NCBI RefSeq assembly: GCF_002127325.2 | Contig: NC_035448.2 | Coordinates: forward strand, 12,105,408-12,169,407 | Direction of reading: 5' to 3' | DNA length: 64,000 nt | Source of the DNA: Helianthus annuus | Lineage: Eukaryota > Streptophyta > Magnoliopsida > Asterales > Asteraceae | Shown here: positions 54,816 through 64,000 of the stretch, in pieces | Position numbering within the stretch: the first letter of the stretch is position 1 | Layout of the letters: every line of letters starts with the position of its first letter | Position numbers and translations under genes: made by a program | The notes under the pieces: model-generated | Told to the model about the DNA's origin: nothing | The model's input: only the letters and a program-made list of their open reading frames with translations | The model's database searches: none

Positions 54816-55728
54816 ACAAGAAGTGCAATTCCTTAGACATCTGGTTAATCATGAAGGAATTCATGTGGATCCCACAAAGATCGAGGCGATTACTAAGTGG
54901 AAAGTCCCTGAGTCGCCAACAGAAGTAAGAAGTTTTCTTGGACTGGCAGGATATTATAGACGGTTTATCCGAGATTTCTCTAGGATAGCCATTCCATTAA
55001 AAACTGACCTGTAAATCAGTTAAGTTTGAATGGGGACCAAAACAGGAAGAAGCTTTTAGAATTCTTAAGCAAAGGTTAACCAACGCACCCATACTCGCAT
55101 TACCGGAAGGAACTGAAGACTTTATAGTCTATTGTGATGCGTCTAAGTTAGGATATGGATATGTGTTGATGCAACGTCAAAAGGTTATAGCTTATGCCTC
55201 TAGACCAATTAAGAAACATGAAGAGAATTAGGAGCCATAGTTTTTGCCCTTAAGATTTGGAGACACTATTTATATGGAAATAATTTTGTTGTCTTCACAG
55301 ATCATAAGAGTTTAAGATACATTTTTGGGCAAAAAGAATTAAATATGAGACAGAGACGCTGGATGGAAGTTCTTAGTAATTATGATTGTGATATCCAGTA
55401 TCATGCAGGAAAAGCAAATGTAGTAGCTGATGCTTTAAGTCGAAAGTATCATGAGAAGCCGAAATGGGTACGCTCTCTTAAATTAAATCTGCAGATAGAT
55501 TTAAATGGGCAAATTAGAGAGGTACAGGAAACATCATTCAAGGACGATGCTGAAGGCTTAAAAGGAATGATTAAAGAATTAGAACAAGGATCGGATGGAA
55601 TTTGGAAGTTACATAAGAAAAGGATGTGGATACCTAAACAAGGAAACCTACGCCACAGAATTCTAGAAGAAGCTCATAAGTCTAAATATACGATACATCC
55701 CGAAGTGATAAGATGTATCAAGATCTAA
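54811..55728 (+). pseudogene. pol: Gypsy-C RT thumb, RNase H and integrase start
   Basis: [20 protein letters not shown] to [11 protein letters not shown] in one frame, a shift near 55005, then [16 protein letters not shown] and [14 protein letters not shown] in another. A roughly 20-base deletion at about 55228 removes the NYTTHDFE equivalent before [11 protein letters not shown]. From 55345 the frame is open through ADALSRK and [13 protein letters not shown], then shifts near 55700. Confidence 0.85.
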
Positions 55729-56921
55729 GAAAGAATTTCTGGTGGATAGAAATGAAAAGGGATATAGCAAACTACGTTGCTGAATGTCTAACATGTTCAC
55801 AAGTTAAAGCTGAGCATCAGAAACCCTCAGGATTATTGCAACAATTAGAGATGCCAATATGGAAATGGGAATTGATAACAATGGAATTTGTTACCAAATT
55901 ACCCAAGTCAAGAAAAGGAAATGATACAATCTGGGTGATTGTAGACAGATTGACCAAATCTGCTCATTTCTTACCAATGAAGGAAACTTTAAGTATGGAA
56001 CAATTAGCCAAGCTATATGTAAATGAAATAGTTTCATTACATGGAATTCCTTTATCTATCGTATCTGATAGAGATAGCTGTTTTACTTCTCATTTTTGGA
56101 CAAGTTTCCAAAAAGCGATGGGAACCAGGTTAAATCTAAGCATAACTTATCATCCACAAACGGACGGACAAAGCGAAAGGACAATACAAACAATGGAAGA
56201 TATGCTTAGAGCCTATGTAATTGATTTCGGAGGAAATTGGGACGATCATTTACCATTAATAGAATTTCCCTACAATAACAGCTATCATTCGAGTATTAAT
56301 GTTGCACCATTTGAAGCACTTTATGGACGAAAGTGCAGAACTCCGGTCTGTTGGGCAGAAATTGGAGAAAAGCAACTATCTATACTAGAGATAGTGCAAG
56401 AAACAACGGACAAGATAATTCAAGTTAAGGAAAGACTAAAAGCAGCACGAGATTGTCAAAAGAGTTATGCAGATAACAGACGAAAACCTTTGTAATTTCA
56501 AGTAGGAGATAAGGTATTATTAAAAGTTTCTCCATGGAAGGGAAGAGTCAGATTCATTAAAAGAGGAAAGCTAAGCCCTAGGTACGTTGGACCTTTTGAG
56601 ATTATTAGAAGAATAGGACCCATAGCTTATCAGCTACAACTGCCGGAGGAAATGGCAGGAATACATGATGTGTTTCATGTATGTAATCTCAAGAAATGCT
56701 TAGCAGATGAATCATTAGTGATACCCTTTAAGGACATAGAGGTAAATGAGAAACTTAAGTTTATCGAGAAACCCATTCAGATTGAAGATAGAAAGATCAA
56801 GAGCCTCAAACACAAGAGACTAGTTTTGGTCAAAGTGAAATGGGATTCCAAGAAAGGACCAGAATACACTTGGGAGCTCGAGTCAGAAATGCAGAAGAAA
56901 TACCCACACTTGTTCCAGTAG
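55713..56921 (+). pseudogene. pol: Gypsy-C integrase and chromodomain-like end
   Basis: [17 protein letters not shown] starts the frame. The zinc region [13 protein letters not shown] is followed by the core, in which the first catalytic residue is changed: MEFVTKLP where Gypsy-B has MDFVTKLP. The second D (SDRDSCF) and the E (QSERTIQT) remain. A TAA at 56493-56495 splits it; the remainder to 56921 ends [17 protein letters not shown]. Confidence 0.88.
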
Positions 56922-56956
56922 ACCTCGAGGACGAGATCTAAAACAAGGTGGGAGGA

Positions 56957-58361
56957 TATAACAACCTTCCTAGAACCCTTAAATGTGACCCTAAACGTCC
57001 TAAAATATACCCCGTATGCGAGAAACGGCCTTAAATACCTTAATATTTATAAAAATCAAACAAAAACAAAAATATGGGGTTGTCGCGGGCCGCGACCCGG
57101 ACCCCCTTGGTCTCTCGCGGGGCGTGAGCCCTCGTTGCTTGCCGGACACCCATGCCGCCACGTGTCAACACGTGGCAAGGCTATATTCGCTGACTGACCA
57201 AGCCTACAGCCTAGTCTACCTTTGTCGTGGGCCGCGAAAGAATAAGAGAGGGGCTTCGCGGGCCGCGAGCCGCCCCTCGACCAGCCTATAAATAGAGGCT
57301 TCAGGCCTCATTTGCAAAACGTTCAAATTCTGAAATCTCTCTCAATTCTCTAGGCAATTATAATACTCGGGTATAATACCCTATAAAGCGAAGCTCTGCC
57401 TCGTTGTAAGTATTATAACCCTGCTTGTTACCCTACACAATCGATCTAGAGCTCCTTAACGCACGTAAGGCTCTGCCTGACTCAGTCGTTGGAGTTTTGT
57501 CTCGTGTTACACCCGATTGATCTAGGACTCCGTAATGCATGTCAAGGCTCTGCCTGACTCAGTCATTGGAGTTCTGTCTCGAGTTGTACGGATAATGTGA
57601 TTTGGGTTATTTTACTAACACGTGTGCATTGTTTAATTTTAATAGATAATAACCAGGAGATACACCAGGAAGCTTTAGTTTTACCTAAGTAAACAATGTG
57701 AGTACATTCTCTTTTTGTAAATCTTTTGTGAGTCAAAATGTTTGACTAAAACCTCAAATGTTTTAAATTACACTTAACAGTAATTGAGTATTTGTGATTC
57801 TACAATTATTGTCGGTATGTTGGGGTTTTGTATACAAAATGTGAAAGACGTTACCATTGGACAAAGAGTTAGCCAATGAGTAATATGACCCACAAGTCAG
57901 ATGTTGATAGTACTGAATGAGTAATTGAGTAGATATAAACAAATTTAATTGTGGATGCCCTCAATACTGTAAAGTTGTAAAACTGTTTTAATTAAACTGG
58001 GATGCTTTCGCCAGTATTTCTTGCTGATAAAACCTTTTTAAAACGCGGTTCAGGTAACAAAATGTGAAAGCCAATAGAAGCCAGTTGGAGAGCACTAAAG
58101 GCTTGGAAAAGGGGCTATAAAAGTTACCTAAATAAAAAGGAGTTTTTGTTTTCAATAATTAGTCTTTACCCCTACAAATGTTTTGTCAAATGAACTTAGG
58201 TTTTATCCCAATGATTTGTTATAAAAAGTTTGGTGTTTAACTCTGATAAAAATAATTCCTAACTACGGTCCTGATGTATTCCGCTGCCAAATTAATAAAC
58301 ACCGATACCATCTGACTGGCTCGCGGCACCCGCTCCCGGGCAGGGGTCGGGGGTTGCGACA
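56957..58361 (+). repeat. Gypsy-C 3' LTR
   Basis: 1,405 bp, preceded by AAGGTGGGAGGA. The first two bases are TA instead of TG. The TATA box is TATAAATA at 57287-57294, upstream of which CGCGGGCCGCGA-type GC-rich blocks recur (57085-57270). Two copies of a roughly 75-base segment with CTCTGCCTGACTCAGTCRTTGGAGTT lie at 57440-57580. It ends GGTTGCGACA. Confidence 0.9.
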
Positions 58362-58855
58362 CATTCTCGTTTAAAACTTAAACACACACACCTAAAACTA
58401 AATAATCCTCTACCTAGACACCCAGACACATCAATACAAACACATATACACAACACGTCGTCGTAACATGATAATGATGAAACGGATTATTCACAACACA
58501 TTGATTCGTATCATGATGATGATGATGATGATGATAAAATATCAGATCTAGGAAGAGAAGAAACATTAACCGTACAATTTCATCTTCATTCGTCCACAAT
58601 CGTTGAAACAACCGTGTAGATTCATCCAACGACATAAATCTCCTCTGTATTGTAACAATATCAGATCTAGGAATAGGAGAAACAGTAATCGTACAGGTAA
58701 CTGCCGTAGTAGGTGTAGCGGTAACGGCGGAAACACAGCCGGTAAGTCCAGATATCTAACGATTTTGGCAACGGCTACGGCTACAGTGACTTCATGGTTG
58801 ACAAATTGTCGTTATTTCTACAACCAGATGCTGAAATTTTCTTTTGTCTAGACGA
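58362..58855. other. Right flank: non-coding, with short duplication and ATG microsatellite
   Basis: First sequence outside the retrotransposon stack. A (GAT)8 run lies at 58513-58536. A 45-base segment around ATCAGATCTAGGAA recurs at about 58539 and 58660. No supported gene. Confidence 0.6.
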
Positions 58856-59060
58856 GTGGTGATGGCGGTTGTGATGATGGTGGCACTGGTGGTAATGGCG
58901 GGGTGGTGATGATGGAGGCTGTGGTGGTTGTGGCGGAGGGTGGTTGTGGCAGTGGTGATGATGGCGGTGGTGGTTGTGGTAGGGGGTAATTGTGGCAGTG
59001 GTGATGGTGGTTGTGGCTGAGTACTGATGGCGGCGATGGAGATGGTTGTGGTGGTGGGTT
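58856..59060 (+). repeat. GGT/GAT-rich degenerate minisatellite
   Basis: About 200 bases of GGTGGTGATG, GTGGTTGTGG and TGGCGG units. ORFs across it on either strand (for example 58792-59136 minus, Thr/His-rich) are products of the repeat. Confidence 0.75.
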
Positions 59061-60200
59061 TGTTAAAGGAGAGAGAGTAGAGAGAGAGATGTCTCGTATA
59101 TGTGATATATATAATATTATAAGAAGTGGGGCTCATATATATAATACTTAATTTATTTATTTTGTTTTACATTAAGAGTAAATCGGTCATTTCACACCGG
59201 CTTAACTGAAAAAACAAACCTGCATCCGCTTTAGAGACTATCCGAGAACGAATTTGCAAAACTTGAGGACTATAGCTGTAATTTTAAAAATGTAGGGACT
59301 ATAGGTGAAATCTGGGCAAACTACAAGGACTATCCGGACACTTTTCTCCTTTTTTTTATTTGATTTGATTCAAAAACCATCAAGGGTGTATATATATTAA
59401 GATAATACTAAAGGTGAAAAAAAAGTGTTGTAATGTTACTTTACCTGCATATATTTATGAGTAGTTTTATTTTTCGCTAAGTTAAGGTATGGTAATATTA
59501 AATGTATGAGATAGGGTATGAGATAAAGTGATAAGAAAAAATAAATAAGATTAGCCAAATTACTGATTTGTATATTAACAAATTATATAAAAGAAATAAA
59601 ACAATATTGCCTCACGCCACGTGAAGCTCACCGCCTTTCTCCCCACCAAACCATGATCATGCCCAAGAGGGAAGGTGTTCCGCACCTTCACGTTTCCGTG
59701 GTAGAGGCACCACACCCCTTTCACCTCTCCACAAAACATAATCTAAGCCATTTGACGGTTAAATTTTTATTTCGACTTTTCGCCTTATGTTTTATATTAT
59801 AAAAAAAAATGTTTTAATGGTCAATTTTTATACGAGTTTATACATGGATTTTTTTTCGAATATTCACCTTTTCTAATATATCTCTTTTGTTTTCACGCAT
59901 CTAAAGTATACATTGATTTTTCTTTATCGAATACTCACCTTTTCTCACATATCTCTTTTGTTTTCACGCATCTACTTTATTTTATTAACATTATGCATGA
60001 TTGTATATTTCTTTTTATGATGGTATATGAACAGATGCATAGTTTGTGGCTATAATTTTTTTTCCTTATTTGAAATACTTACTACCAGATGAGAAAAATA
60101 GTCATTTTTTCATAAAGATTTTATTTGAAGAAAATGTATAGTTTTTGGCCCCATTTCTTTTTCTCTTTTTGTCTATTCTAAAATATAGAACAATATTAAA
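59061..60200. other. Right flank: AT-rich non-coding with tandem duplication
   Basis: No coding sequence seen. 59160-59350 resembles a dispersed plant repeat (GGACTATAGGTGAAAT and similar phrases). A hairpin GAAGGTG-TTCCG-CACCTTC is at 59671-59689. A 66-base unit is duplicated in tandem at 59841-59904 and 59909-59974. Confidence 0.55.
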
Positions 60201-60204
60201 AATT

Positions 60205-60369
60205 TATATATTATCAATTAGCAATATAAGTAGGTAATTGTGGGTTGTACCACATGCTTGTTTGATAGGTTAGGTTTATGAGTGTTGTACAATGTGTTTA
60301 TTGCGTTGTTATTAATTTGGGTATATAGTGTTGTTTTATTTGTTGGTTGGCTTCATTTTGAAGCCCCAT
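60205..60369 (+). repeat. Dispersed direct repeat, copy 1
   Basis: About 165 bases beginning TATATTATCAATTAGCAATATA and ending GGCTTCATTTTGAAGCC, with a diverged copy at 61135-61291. Confidence 0.75.
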
Positions 60370-61134
60370 CTTTCTCTATCTAACACCGACTCTCTGCCTC
60401 TCCACCCCCCCCCATCGATGCACCTCCGCCTCTGCCCCTAAACCTCCGTCTCTAAAACCCGACCGTCCGGCCGCATACTCCGATCGCCGTTGACAGACGA
60501 CCGTTGTTCTTTGTTTTTGTATGTTTACACTTCGTTTAGCCTAAAATTTCTATGGTTTTGACGGTTTATTTGTGGTTGTTTTTCTGACCGTTTTTGGGTT
60601 TCGTTGTTTAAGTGGTACTTTGAAGACATTGTGGTTACATGTGGTTGTTTTGATGGATAAGGGGTTGTGATTCACTCCCCTGGGAGTTTGTTCTATTTCT
60701 TTGTTGTTGTTTAGGTTTTCACATTTTTGTCTTTGGTTCAGGTTACCTACAGGTTTTGTCTTTGAACCTTTATGTTATTGTGACCTTTTGTTTACTTTAT
60801 AATTTGATGTCTATGAAGATGGCACAGAAATGTTCATCCGAGAATCTTTGGGTAAACCATATCTAATTTATGTTTTTTATGGTCATTTTCTAGGTAAATG
60901 TTTAGTTCTTATCTCGATGAAAATGAAGATGGTTTTGATATTCATATGAAGTAATGCTATGACGATGCTTAAGATTTGGCATGGCATTATTTATTGCCGC
61001 CATCTAGAGCTTCTGAGCTTGGTTTCCTGCCTTTTGTATGGTTTACTTGTGGTCGTCACGACATGGAGTTTCATTTATATATTATCAGTTTGCAACCTTT
61101 GGTTGCTTTAGACTGTTATGCATGTGCTTCAGCG
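60370..61134. other. C/T-rich stretch and non-coding spacer between direct repeats
   Basis: 60370-60500 is C-rich (nine-C run; CTCCGCCTCTGCCCC) and looks like a plant 5' untranslated region, but no ORF of useful length follows on either strand. The rest is T-rich and non-coding. Confidence 0.45.
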
Positions 61135-61291
61135 TATATTATCAGTTAGCAATATAAACATGCATAGGTGGGTTGTACCACATGCTTATGTGTTGGTTTA
61201 TTTTAGTTGTACATGGTGCTTATTAGGTTGTACCTTTTTGGGTATTGAAGGTTATTTTATTTGTCCTTTGGCTTCATTTTAAAAGCCATAT
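61135..61291 (+). repeat. Dispersed direct repeat, copy 2
   Basis: Matches 60205-60369: TATATTATCAGTTAGCAATATA, GGTTGTACCACATGCTT and GGCTTCATTTTAAAAGCC are shared in order. Confidence 0.75.
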
Positions 61292-64000
61292 TGTTGGGAA
61301 TTTGATTATCGATGAAAAGGCCTTTATGATCATCCGAGAGTGATTGTAATTTATAAGTATGATATCTATGATGGTGCGTGTCATTTGGCGTGAAAATGTT
61401 TATTGCATTCGTGCCATGCCTTTGAGTGTCAATAGTTGTTAAGGTGCTTTGTCCTAGTATAGGTGATCCCCAACTATTTTGTTGCTAATTGATAATATAT
61501 AAATGTGTATATTTAAAGTTGCTAATTAGGCAATTGCTACATAACGTGTAAATAGGCTATTAAGTTTAAGATTTGGGCTTATTAAACTGTGATGGCTTGA
61601 GAAAAGTAACTGCTTAAACCTAGATTTCTAAGCCTAGAAAAACGATATTACAACAACATTATAAGCATTAATGTGTTGACCCGTTTTATTATATATGGTT
61701 TTCCTTTTTTGGTTGTTTTTTGTTTCCTCTTTAATCATGTTGGCAACTTTGTTGGCAATGACGATTAACATCGAAAAAGCATAAGGCTAAAATGATGTGC
61801 ATAAGCCTCTTTCTTTCGTATAGAAAACCAGTTTTGTGTTATTTTTTATATTTGTTTTTAAACTGAAAATAGATTCTAATTTATGCATAAATTTATAAGT
61901 TTTTAATCCCAACCTCGAACAAAGAAATAAATGTTTTCGAACATCTAAGGCGTATACTTGAAGATGTCGTTGAGTCGGACCGTCAAATTACTACTAAACT
62001 AAACGAACGAGTTACCCTTGATACATGAGAAACAAGCCAAGCTCCAAGCTGACATAAACACGGTTTACGTTCAGCCTAACAATGTGGATAAAAAGTAATA
62101 GGATTAGATATATTAATAATTGTAAGACCTAAAACTGATTTAACAAAAAACGCACAGCAGAAATGCAAACCCAAAAATTCTTTATATTAACTTTATGTTG
62201 TACTTGGAAACCATTTTTAAACGAATATTTTATAAGAATTTTCATCCTTCATTCATCTTTAATAAATAAAATATAGCATACATTTACAAAACTACATGAC
62301 CATGTTACCGTACAATCCATATCTGATTCGATCTTCAACACTTTACACTTTATGATAATGATGATGGCCCATGTAGTTTGCAGTCACCACATACATCCAC
62401 ATCATTAGTAATTGGTGACATCATACACAAATAAAAACATAAACAATTAAACGACTTTCTTCATATACTGATCTATCAGATTATCTTTTCGAGTTCAATC
62501 ACTAAATTCCAGTTCCGAACCTTTGAGAGTCCAATATTAATACACCAACAATTTCGTTTTATTCTCAATAGCAACATGTTTAGCATCATTAAATCTTATT
62601 CACATTAAGACCCAGGTATACATATATAAAATTTCCGTACGTTTGCATATACTAAATTCTAACACGTTCATACATTCCTTTCTATCTACACACATACTAA
62701 CACTTTACATCCTAACACATTCAAACATACAAGTCATAAGGTGTAATCCACGCAATCATGTTGATTATATACCCTCAAGGGTTTAGCATAATCAATACAA
62801 GCAAGTGATAACCCTTACTTGTGCATAAACTCTCAATCTTGCCCATATATAAAATTTGGGACAGAACACAGACCCGCCAAGGTCAGAACTAAACACGGTC
62901 GGGTAACTGCATCTGGGCTTTTAATTAAACATTGACCCGATCGGGTCAAACTTAACACGGTTGGGTAACTGCAGCTGGGCAATTTTATTACTTTACACCT
63001 TTTATAGCCTTAGTCCCCCTTTTTCCCACGTATAATACTTGATCCTCTAGTAAGTTAACCCATACATAAAAAGCCAATCTTATATTATTTCTAATCCTTT
63101 CTAATGAGTATTTCATAACTCTAACTTTGTGATAAACATATTTCAAGTTTTGTAGGAAATGGGTTACAATTTTATTAAAAAAACTAATAAAAAATAAAGA
63201 TACTCTCTTTAAATATTTGGGAAATTGTAGTACATGAACCGTGTACAAATTCAAACGAAAATAAATATGAACTACAACATATTTAATAAATCAATCGATT
63301 CAAACCAATATCTTCAAAAGATAAAGTCTTCAACTTGATCTTTAACCGCGTCTACTTGTATGGTTCGTTGTGTTTTCAGTCCGTTGTGTAGGCTTCAATG
63401 AGGTCTTGAACCACGTCTTCTTGTACAATAATTTCCTACAAAAATAACAAACAAATGTTGACGGTTGTGGCTGAGGCACGTGTTCAACAGGCTTCCCTTA
63501 AAACAGATTTTGCACCTCTACTAAAGACGACGCGCCTGTCTCCTAGGGTACAATAGCCGAAGCAGTTTGTACTGCCGGAGAAGGCCACGCGCCCAAGGTT
63601 ACACCAAGTAAAATCATAGTATTAGACCTTTTGGAAACTAAGAATAGAAATGTAGTTGAATCGTGTAGAGAAACTTATCTGTATATGTTCCCAATATATG
63701 GGTCATCAAGTACTTCTTCTCCAAGGACTCTTCCTGCATACATCTCTCTTTCTTGTATCTTTTTACTTATATTTTTTCTTTTCTGTTGTAGTTTATATAT
63801 AAAAACCCATCAAGTTAGGCACATAGCCTACTTTTAATACAAGAGGCATGGGGTAGAGAAAAGTCTCACATAATTAGAGATTCATTAGAGACATAAACTC
63901 TAATAAAAACTAATAAATTGACATAAAAACTCTACTTAAGAGTTTATGTTCCATATGAAGAGTCTAGTACTTAATTAGAGATTTATTAGAGACATAAACT
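61292..64000. other. Right flank: AT-rich non-coding DNA with small duplications
   Basis: No gene supported. Small repeats: ACACGGTYGGGTAACTGC at about 62893 and 62954; a TTGAACCACGTCTTCTTGTA-like pair at 63337 and 63407; and TAATTAGAGATTYATTAGAG at 63871-63900 and 63972-64000. ORFs at 62988-63254 (minus) and 63631-63837 (plus) have no recognisable motif. Confidence 0.5.

Larger units (their letters stand above)
50058..58361 (+). mobile_element. Gypsy-C, older chromovirus related to Gypsy-B
   Basis: Contains the 3' half of the 5' LTR (50058-50769, truncated by Gypsy-A), primer site 50775-50786, the extra ORF (50909-51665), gag (52488), protease-RT-RNase H-integrase in broken frames to 56921, and a full 3' LTR (56957-58361). 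The shared LTR parts differ at about 43 of 712 positions by eye (about 6 percent), so it is the oldest dated element here. CATTC after the LTR (58362-58366) would be the target duplication. Confidence 0.9.

Noticed and set aside
58792..59136. Thr/His-rich minus-strand ORF as a host gene
   Set aside because: Entirely explained by the GGT/GAT minisatellite; no motif or gene structure.

Overview
This is plant nuclear DNA made almost entirely of LTR retrotransposons inserted into one another. The evidence is intact gag, protease, RT, RNase H and integrase motifs, tRNA-Met type primer sites (TGGTATCAGAGC) and TG...CA LTRs with 5-bp target duplications. The protein families look like those I know from Asteraceae (sunflower/lettuce type), but that is recollection and the species is not proven. 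I see no convincing host protein-coding gene, no tRNA or rRNA gene and no CRISPR array.

Reading outward from the right flank, the nesting is: host DNA (58362-64000) > Gypsy-C (+, 50058-58361) > Gypsy-A (-, 44086-50057) > Copia-2 (+, 15407-44085) > three insertions into Copia-2. These three are Copia-1 (-, 1-15406, left end outside the window), Copia-3 (+, 16580-32949) and a solo LTR (38207-39991). Copia-1 itself carries a 3.4-kb solo LTR in gag (4557-7948) and a deleted Copia-D in its leader (8313-14588). Copia-3 carries Gypsy-B inside its 5' LTR (16594-25563). That makes five insertion levels. For five insertions (4557-7948, Copia-D, Copia-3, Gypsy-B and 38207-39991) both target-duplication copies are visible. 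For the others the left end lies outside the window.

By-eye LTR divergence agrees with the nesting order: Gypsy-C about 6 percent, Copia-3 about 2.5, Gypsy-B about 1.9, Copia-D about 1. Gypsy-B is the best preserved element: one nonsense codon splits its polyprotein, and the catalytic YXDD-type box reads FIED.

The Copia elements look like Sireviruses. They have long gag genes with coiled coils, envelope-like ORFs after pol, repeated polypurine tracts and families of short palindromic repeats in LTRs and leaders. Copia-2 has two different envelope-like ORFs, each behind its own TATA box. Copia-3 keeps only an envelope-like ORF and has no gag-pol. Gypsy-B and Gypsy-C are related chromoviruses that share an unrecognised extra ORF between the primer site and gag. 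That ORF and the envelope-like arrangement are the most promising undescribed features.

The right flank (58362-64000) is AT-rich non-coding DNA with several local duplications and simple repeats.
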